From Streptomyces sp. SLBN-118 (GTDB lineage Bacteria; Actinomycetota; Actinomycetes; Streptomycetales; Streptomycetaceae): a stretch of 64,000 bases of DNA. Under the pieces are notes generated by a model that was not told the origin of the DNA, did not search any database, and saw only the letters and a list, made by a program, of their open reading frames with translations. The stretch covers positions 1,426,001 to 1,490,000 of the forward strand of contig NZ_VFNP01000001.1 of the NCBI RefSeq assembly GCF_006715635.1, given 5' to 3'. Positions 59,147 to 64,000 of the stretch are shown here, one piece after another. Each line of letters starts with the position of its first letter. Position 1 is the stretch's first letter. The translations under genes and the position numbers were made by a program.

Positions 59147-59394
59147 GTCCTGTCCCGCCGATCATGCCGGACCGGATCCAATCGGCTCGCGGCAGCGAGG
59201 ACTCGCTGCGTACGTTGGCGGTGAGGGCAACGGCGGGATCGACGGCCGACGCGGAGGTCGAACGGCTTGCCGGGACCCTGGGAGCGCCCGACTCGGCGGG
59301 GGGGAGCGGCTGGATGGGGCCGGCCGTGGAACAGTGGGAGTACCGCTCGGGTGTGCGGCGCGTCAGAGGCATCCGGCGAGGCGAAGGAGGCGCG

Positions 59395-60288
59395 ATGAGA
59401 CTGCCGGTGGTAGCGGGGATCGATGGCTCAGCACGCAGCATGGCAGCGGCCGACTGGGCTGCCCGGGAAGCGACACTTCGCCGGGCGCCGCTCCGGCTGG
59501 TGCACGCCACACCGCCTGCGCCCGGTCTGGTCATGCCAGTGACCGCCGCGGAGGCATGGCAGCAAGTCGGGGAAGAGGTGCTCCAGCACGCGGTCGCCGA
59601 CCTCGGTGAGCGGTACCGGGACCTCGTCGTACGGAGCGAGCACATGTCCGGGTATCCGGCCGAGACCCTGCTGTCGGCTGCGGCGAGCGCCGGGCTCCTG
59701 GTCGTCGGAGCCCGGGGTACGGGCGGCTTCGACGGCCTCGTGATGGGATCGGTGGCGCTGAGCACCGCAGCATCCGCCGCCTGTCCCGTGGTGGTGGTTC
59801 CCGGGCAGGCAGCGGATAAAGGTGACAAGGAGGAGGCCCCGGCGGCGGACGGGCCGGCGCGCGTGGTGACAGGTCTTGACGCGCACGAACCGATCAACGA
59901 GACAGCGGACTTCGCCTTCGCTGCCGCCCGGGGGCACGACGCGCTTCTGCGGGTGGTGCACGCGTGGGCGCTTCCCGCCGACTCCGTGTCCCCGTTGATG
60001 CTCGACGTCACTGAGGAGGACCGCGCCACCTGGGAGGATCAGGAGCTCCTGTTGCTGTCCGACGCCCTGCGGGCGTTCCGTGAGAAGTACCCCGAGGTCG
60101 CCGTGCAGCCCGATGTCCGGCTGCTCCATCCGGCGGTGGCACTGCTGACCGCGTCTTCGGGTGCGGACCTGCTGGTCATCGGGCGGCACACTGAGTCAGG
60201 GGCGCCGGAGGGGCGGCTCGGGCCGGTCGCCCACGCGGTGCTGCACCACGCTCGTTGCCCGGTGGCGATCGTGCCGTATGCCGGCTGA
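59395..60288 (+). CDS. Tandem-domain universal stress protein
   Basis: The protein has 297 residues, ATG start with GAAGGAGG upstream. Two Usp domains are fused. The first (5-140) ends with GARGTGGFDGLVMGSVAL, the ATP-binding G-x2-G-x9-G pattern. In the second (160-295) the matching segment is GRHTESGAPEGRLGPV, less regular. Usp proteins protect cells in stasis and low oxygen. The 248-bp upstream gap holds no gene. Its promoter was not identified. Confidence 0.88.
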   Translation: MRLPVVAGIDGSARSMAAADWAAREATLRRAPLRLVHATPPAPGLVMPVTAAEAWQQVGEEVLQHAVADLGERYRDLVVRSEHMSGYPAETLLSAAASAGLLVVGARGTGGFDGLVMGSVALSTAASAACPVVVVPGQAADKGDKEEAPAADGPARVVTGLDAHEPINETADFAFAAARGHDALLRVVHAWALPADSVSPLMLDVTEEDRATWEDQELLLLSDALRAFREKYPEVAVQPDVRLLHPAVALLTASSGADLLVIGRHTESGAPEGRLGPVAHAVLHHARCPVAIVPYAG

Positions 60289-60315
60289 CCGCGACAGGAA
60301 TTGCGGCCCGGCCGG

Positions 60316-61341
60316 TCAGCCGAAGAAGACTTCGAACTCGTCGTAGAGCGAAGGATCGACCGTCTTGGCCTTGGCCGTGGCATCGGTGAGGGGGATGCGG
60401 ACGATGTCCGTACCGCGTACGGCCACCATCATGCCGAAGGCCCCGTCCCTGACCGCTTCGACGGCGTGCAGACCGAAGCGCGTCGCGAGCCACCGGTCGT
60501 ACGGGCTCGGCGTACCGCCCCGCTGGACGTGGCCCAGGACCGTGGTGCGAGCATCCTCTCCGGTGCGATCGGCGATCTCCCGGGACACCCACTCACCGAT
60601 GCCGGACAGCCGTACGTGCCCGAACTCGTCGACCGTCCGGTCCTTGAGAACCATCTGGCCCTCCTTGGGCATCGCCCCCTCCGCCACGACGACGATCGGC
60701 GCATAGTTGATCTTGAATCGGCTCTCCACCCAGCGGCAGACCTGATCGATGTCGAACGGCCGCTCAGGAATGAGGATTGCGTTGGCGCCACCCGCAACGC
60801 CGGCGTACAGGGCAATCCAGCCCGCGTGCCGGCCCATGACCTCGACCACCAGCGCCCGCATGTGCGACTCGGCAGTGGTATGCAGCCTGTCGATCGCCTC
60901 GGTGGCGATGCCGACGGCGGTGTCGAAACCGAAGGTGTAGTCCGTCCCGGACACGTCGTTGTCGATGGTCTTCGGTACCCCCACCACCTTGATTCCCCGG
61001 CGGCTCAGCTCGGTGGCGACGCCGAGAGTGTCCTCGCCGCCGATCACGATCAGCGCGTCGATGCCGTGCGCCGCAAGGGTGTCCCGTACCCGGCCTTCCC
61101 CGTCCTCCTCCTTGAGCGGATTGGTACGGGAGGAGCCGAGGATGGTCCCCCCTCGGGGAAGGATTCCGCGTACGGCGGAGATGTCCAGCGGGACGACCCT
61201 GTCCTCGATCGCGCCGAGCCAGCCGTCGCGCAAGCCGATGAATTCGTACCCCCAATCCTGGACGCCCTTGCGCACCACACTGCGGATCACGGCATTGAGC
61301 CCGGGGCAGTCACCACCGCCGGTCAGCACACCGACCCTCAT
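60316..61341 (-). CDS. pfkA: 6-phosphofructokinase, group with Asp104/Lys124
   Basis: The protein has 341 residues, ATG start with AGGAAGGAG upstream. It has GVLTGGGDCPGLNAVIR, PKTIDNDV and the sugar-phosphate-binding MGRHAGWIAL. The phosphoryl-donor positions read Asp104 (IGGEDT) and Lys124 (VPKTIDND), as in pyrophosphate-using enzymes, whereas typical ATP-PFKs have Gly at both. Related actinobacterial enzymes have been reported with either donor, so ATP or PPi use cannot be set from sequence. It acts in glycolysis. Confidence 0.92.
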   Translation of the reverse strand: MRVGVLTGGGDCPGLNAVIRSVVRKGVQDWGYEFIGLRDGWLGAIEDRVVPLDISAVRGILPRGGTILGSSRTNPLKEEDGEGRVRDTLAAHGIDALIVIGGEDTLGVATELSRRGIKVVGVPKTIDNDVSGTDYTFGFDTAVGIATEAIDRLHTTAESHMRALVVEVMGRHAGWIALYAGVAGGANAILIPERPFDIDQVCRWVESRFKINYAPIVVVAEGAMPKEGQMVLKDRTVDEFGHVRLSGIGEWVSREIADRTGEDARTTVLGHVQRGGTPSPYDRWLATRFGLHAVEAVRDGAFGMMVAVRGTDIVRIPLTDATAKAKTVDPSLYDEFEVFFG

Positions 61342-61549
61342 GGGCTTCTCCTTCCTGCCCGCTCGCGCTACCGCCGCCGCGGGGGCATCGCTGGTGACCG
61401 CGGGGACCGGTGTCGCCCCTGCCTCCAGCCTCCACCCATCCGATCGGCAGTGCCCACTCAGCCGGTGTCGAACAGCCGAACCGTGCCGGCCATGGTCCCC
61501 GCCCCGATTTCCGTTCGCCTCGTGCGGACAGGCGTCCTACCCTCGGCCC

Positions 61550-62269
61550 ATGAACAAGCCTCTCGTCGTGATCCTGAGCGGCGCCGGTGTCTCCACGGAC
61601 TCCGGCATCCCCGACTACCGCGGGCCGAACGGCCTGTGGCGGCGCGATCCGGAGGCCGAGAAGCTCGTCACCTACGACTACTACATGGCCGATCCGGAGA
61701 TCCGCCGCCGGTCCTGGCAGATGCGGCGGAAGAACCGGACGCTGCAGGCCGAGCCCAACACGGCGCACCGGGCCGTGGCGGAGCTGGAGCGGTCCGGGGT
61801 GCCGGTGCGGGTGATCACGCAGAACGTGGACGGGTTGCACCAGCTGGCCGGCCTGCCCGGGCGCAAGGTGCTCGAACTGCACGGCACCGCACGGACCGTG
61901 GTGTGCACCAAGTGCCATGCCAAGGCACCGATGGAGGAAGCGCTCGCGCGAGTCGAGGCCGGTGAGGAGGATCCGCCGTGCATGGAGTGCGGCGGCATCC
62001 TCAAGTCGGCCACGGTGATGTTCGGCGAGCGGCTCGACCCCGTGGTACTGGGCGAGGCTCTCGCGATCACCAAGGCATGCCAGGTCTTCATCGCCGTCGG
62101 CACCAGCCTCCAGGTGCAGCCCGCCGCCGGGCTTGCCGGTGTCGCCGCCGAGCACGGCGCCCGGCTGATCATCGTCAACGCCGAGCCGACGCCGTACGAC
62201 GAGCTGGCGGACGAGGTCGTGCGCGAGCCGATCGGTGAGTCGCTGCCGGCCCTGCTCAAGCGCTTGTGA
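61550..62269 (+). CDS. Sirtuin (SIR2-family NAD-dependent deacylase)
   Basis: The protein has 239 residues. GAGVSTDSGIPDYRGPNGLW, TQNVDGLHQLAG, VLELHGT (catalytic His) and two CxxC pairs for zinc (CTKC and CMEC) are intact. It removes acyl groups from lysines using NAD; acetyl-CoA synthetase is a common target. TACCCT (61538-61543) lies 6 nt before the ATG, so the mRNA is probably leaderless. It converges on ogt. Confidence 0.92.
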   Translation: MNKPLVVILSGAGVSTDSGIPDYRGPNGLWRRDPEAEKLVTYDYYMADPEIRRRSWQMRRKNRTLQAEPNTAHRAVAELERSGVPVRVITQNVDGLHQLAGLPGRKVLELHGTARTVVCTKCHAKAPMEEALARVEAGEEDPPCMECGGILKSATVMFGERLDPVVLGEALAITKACQVFIAVGTSLQVQPAAGLAGVAAEHGARLIIVNAEPTPYDELADEVVREPIGESLPALLKRL

Positions 62270-62288
62270 GCGCCGCCGGACCCGGTTG

Positions 62289-62783
62289 TCAGAAGAGCGC
62301 GTCGTCGGGCGTGCCGGACTCGAACGCCAGCAGCCGGTGCTTGCGGTTGAGTCCGCCGCCGTAGCCGACGAGGCTGCCCTTCGAGCCGATGACACGGTGG
62401 CAGGGGACGATGATCCCGATCGGGTTCTTGCCGTTGGCCAGACCCACCGCGCGGGAGGCACCGGCGTTGCCGAGCGCCTCGGCCAGTTCCCCGTAGGTCC
62501 GTGTCTCGCCGTACGGGATCTGCCGCAGCTGCTCCCAGACGCGCTGCTGGAAGTCCGTGCCGTGCAGCCGCATCGGCAGGTCGAACTCCGTCAGCTCGCG
62601 GGCGAAGTAGGCCTCCAGCTGGCGGATCGCATCGCCGAAGGGCGCGGGATCCTCCACACCGAAGGTCTCCTCGTCGGGCCGGTGACGCTGGTCGGTCATA
62701 TAGAGGCCGCTCAGCACTTCGTCGGTGGCGACGAGGGTCAGCGGGCCGTACGGGCTGTCGAAGACCGTGTGCTGCTTGGTCAT
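62289..62783 (-). CDS. ogt: Methylated-DNA--protein-cysteine methyltransferase
   Basis: The protein has 164 residues. The acceptor Cys is in IVPCHRVIGSKGSLVGYGGG, preceded by the DNA-binding helix FQQRVWEQLRQIPYGETRTYGELA. It removes alkyl groups from O6-methylguanine by self-alkylation. It lies 12 nt after the glycosylase gene, forming a two-gene alkylation-repair unit. Confidence 0.93.
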   Translation of the reverse strand: MTKQHTVFDSPYGPLTLVATDEVLSGLYMTDQRHRPDEETFGVEDPAPFGDAIRQLEAYFARELTEFDLPMRLHGTDFQQRVWEQLRQIPYGETRTYGELAEALGNAGASRAVGLANGKNPIGIIVPCHRVIGSKGSLVGYGGGLNRKHRLLAFESGTPDDALF

Positions 62784-62795
62784 GGCTGAACTTCC

Positions 62796-64000
62796 TTATG
62801 AGGGGAGGCGGTTGATGGGGTGGTCGTCGGTGGCCCAGAGGTACTGGACGGCGTAGGCCCGCCAGGGGCGCCAGGCCGCGGCGCGCTCGGTGAGCGCGGC
62901 CGGGGTCGAGGGCAGACCCAGCTCGGCGGCGGCGCGCCGCATCCCGAGGTCGCCGGGCAGGAACGCGTCCGGGTCGCCCAGGGCGCGCATCGCGATCACT
63001 TCCACCGTCCAGGGGCCGAAGCCGGGCATCGCGGTCAGCTGGGCGCGGGCCTCGTTCCAGTCGCTGTCGATGCCGAGCCGCAGTGAGCCGTCCGCCAGGG
63101 CCCCGACCAGGATCATCAAGGTGGTGCGGCGGGTGCCGGGCAGCGCCAGGGTCTGGGGGTCCATCGTCGCCAGCGCCTCGCAGGGCGGGAAGAGGTGCGT
63201 GAGGCCGCCTTCGGCGTCCTCGATCGCCTCGCCGTGGGCGGTGACCAGGCGGGCCGCGTGGGTGCGGGCCGCGGCCGTCGAGACCTGCTGGCCGAGCACC
63301 GCCCGTACGGCGAACTCCGCCGCGTCGACGGTGCGCGGCACGCGCCGCCCCGGCGCCTTGTCGACCAGCGGCGCGAGCAACTCGTCCGTCCGCAGCTGGT
63401 CGTCGACGGCGACCGGATCGGCGTCCAGGTCGAGCATCCAGCGGCAGCGGCTGATGGCGAGGGTGAGGTCGCTGGGGTCGGTGAGGGAGAGCCGGCAGGC
63501 GATGTGGTCGGGCTTCGGGGTGAGGGCGACGATGCCGTGTCCGTGGGGGAGGTTCAGGGTGCGGCGATAGGCCCCGTCCAGCCACTCCTCGACACCGGGT
63601 ACGGCGGTCGCGGCGAGGTGGCCGAAGAGGTTGCTCGGGTCGAGCGGCGCGCGGTACGGCAGCCGCAGGGAGATCACACCTGGTGTCTGCGGGGGTGCGG
63701 TGCGGCTGCGGGCGGCCCGGGTGCGCAGTTCGCCGGGGGCCAGTGCGAAGACCTCGCGGACGGTGTCGTTGAACGTACGGATGGAGGCGAAGCCGGCCGC
63801 GAAGGCGACCTCGGCCATGGGGAGCGGGGTGGTTTCGATGAGCAGGCGCGCGGTCTGGGCGCGCTGCGCGCGGGCCAGTGCGAGCGGTCCCGCGCCCAGC
63901 TCGGCGAGGAGCTGGCGCTCGATCTGCCGGGTCGAGTAGCCGAGGCGGGCGGCGAGACCGGGGACCCCTTCGCGGTCCACCACTCCGTCGCGGATGAGGC
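62796..64000 (-). CDS. Ada/AlkA-type 3-methyladenine DNA glycosylase with AraC-like domain, 5' end outside window
   Basis: The frame is open to the right edge, so the N-terminal part, expected to be the Ada Cys-methyl-acceptor domain, is missing. Visible are an AraC helix-turn-helix (VPGLAARLGYSTRQIERQL...ARLLIETTPLPMAEVAFAAGFASIRTFN) and an AlkA glycosylase domain with HhH motif (LTAMPGFGPWTVEVIAMRAL) and catalytic Asp in FLPGDLGMRRA. It should remove alkylated purines and perhaps sense methylation damage, then activate itself and ogt. Confidence 0.88.
   Translation of the reverse strand, partial: LIRDGVVDREGVPGLAARLGYSTRQIERQLLAELGAGPLALARAQRAQTARLLIETTPLPMAEVAFAAGFASIRTFNDTVREVFALAPGELRTRAARSRTAPPQTPGVISLRLPYRAPLDPSNLFGHLAATAVPGVEEWLDGAYRRTLNLPHGHGIVALTPKPDHIACRLSLTDPSDLTLAISRCRWMLDLDADPVAVDDQLRTDELLAPLVDKAPGRRVPRTVDAAEFAVRAVLGQQVSTAAARTHAARLVTAHGEAIEDAEGGLTHLFPPCEALATMDPQTLALPGTRRTTLMILVGALADGSLRLGIDSDWNEARAQLTAMPGFGPWTVEVIAMRALGDPDAFLPGDLGMRRAAAELGLPSTPAALTERAAAWRPWRAYAVQYLWATDDHPINRLPS

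Noticed and set aside
59164..59394. N-terminal extension of the universal stress protein
   Set aside because: The in-frame upstream part has no family similarity, and a strong GAAGGAGG lies just before ATG 59395.

Overview
The window is a stretch of high-GC chromosome from a streptomycete. Codons are strongly G/C-ending, gene spacing is tight with many 1-14 nt overlaps, several genes start at the mRNA 5' end with a TANNNT -10 box 6-7 nt before the start codon, and the content (SpoIIE-type phosphatase, ethylmalonyl-CoA cluster, Rv2578c-type radical SAM protein, two genes with a single early TTA codon) fits Streptomyces. I see no tRNA, rRNA, CRISPR, insertion sequence, prophage or biosynthetic gene cluster. 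About 57 protein genes are supported. The first and last are cut by the window edges.

Layout. 1-6642: end of a secreted enzyme, an ECF-like sigma factor with a zinc-finger tail, an XRE/MmyB regulator, a secreted polyester-depolymerase-like esterase coupled to a probable oligomer hydrolase, a STAS-like ORF and a PrxQ-type peroxiredoxin. 6691-16607: mainly minus-strand genes for envelope proteins (VWA protein and partner, holin/phosphatase fusion), a zinc alcohol dehydrogenase, a stand-alone resolvase-like protein with a TTA codon, two metallo-beta-lactamase-fold hydrolases, a DedA protein and an aminotransferase-fold protein lacking the PLP lysine. 16755-24288: PAP2/lipid-kinase fusion, methyltransferase, VOC protein, DUF5107 protein, acetyltransferase, GntR regulator and adenosine deaminase. 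24582-29699: four peptidase genes (S66, S9, M20, M55) in one overlapping operon. 29814-36262: methyltransferase, PAS-GAF-PP2C-HATPase phosphatase, DHA2 transporter fused to three Ig-like domains, SRPBCC protein.

36398-38465 looks like a DNA-damage-responsive island: a radical SAM gene behind a LexA-type box, followed by a RidA/acetyltransferase pair behind a RecA-NDp (PafBC-type) promoter with a leaderless start. Further repair genes (ogt and an Ada/AlkA-type glycosylase) sit at the right edge.

39611-48803 is an ethylmalonyl-CoA pathway cluster: fused 3-hydroxybutyryl-CoA dehydrogenase, TetR regulator, crotonyl-CoA carboxylase/reductase, ethylmalonyl-CoA mutase, CoA-ester lyase, MaoC hydratase and methylsuccinyl-CoA dehydrogenase. 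Together they turn C4 acyl-CoA into glyoxylate plus propionyl-CoA. It is followed by psd-pssA (phosphatidylethanolamine synthesis), a branched-chain amino-acid ABC operon in F-G-H-M-K order, glycerate kinase (a possible link to glyoxylate-derived glycerate), ADP-ribosylglycohydrolase, Nudix, universal stress protein, phosphofructokinase and sirtuin.

A dispersed repeat of about 145 bp with terminator-like hairpins occurs in two near-identical copies at convergent gene ends and in one inverted partial copy. A fragment resembling it lies in frame inside the mutase gene. One gene end also carries a run of six G-tetrads.
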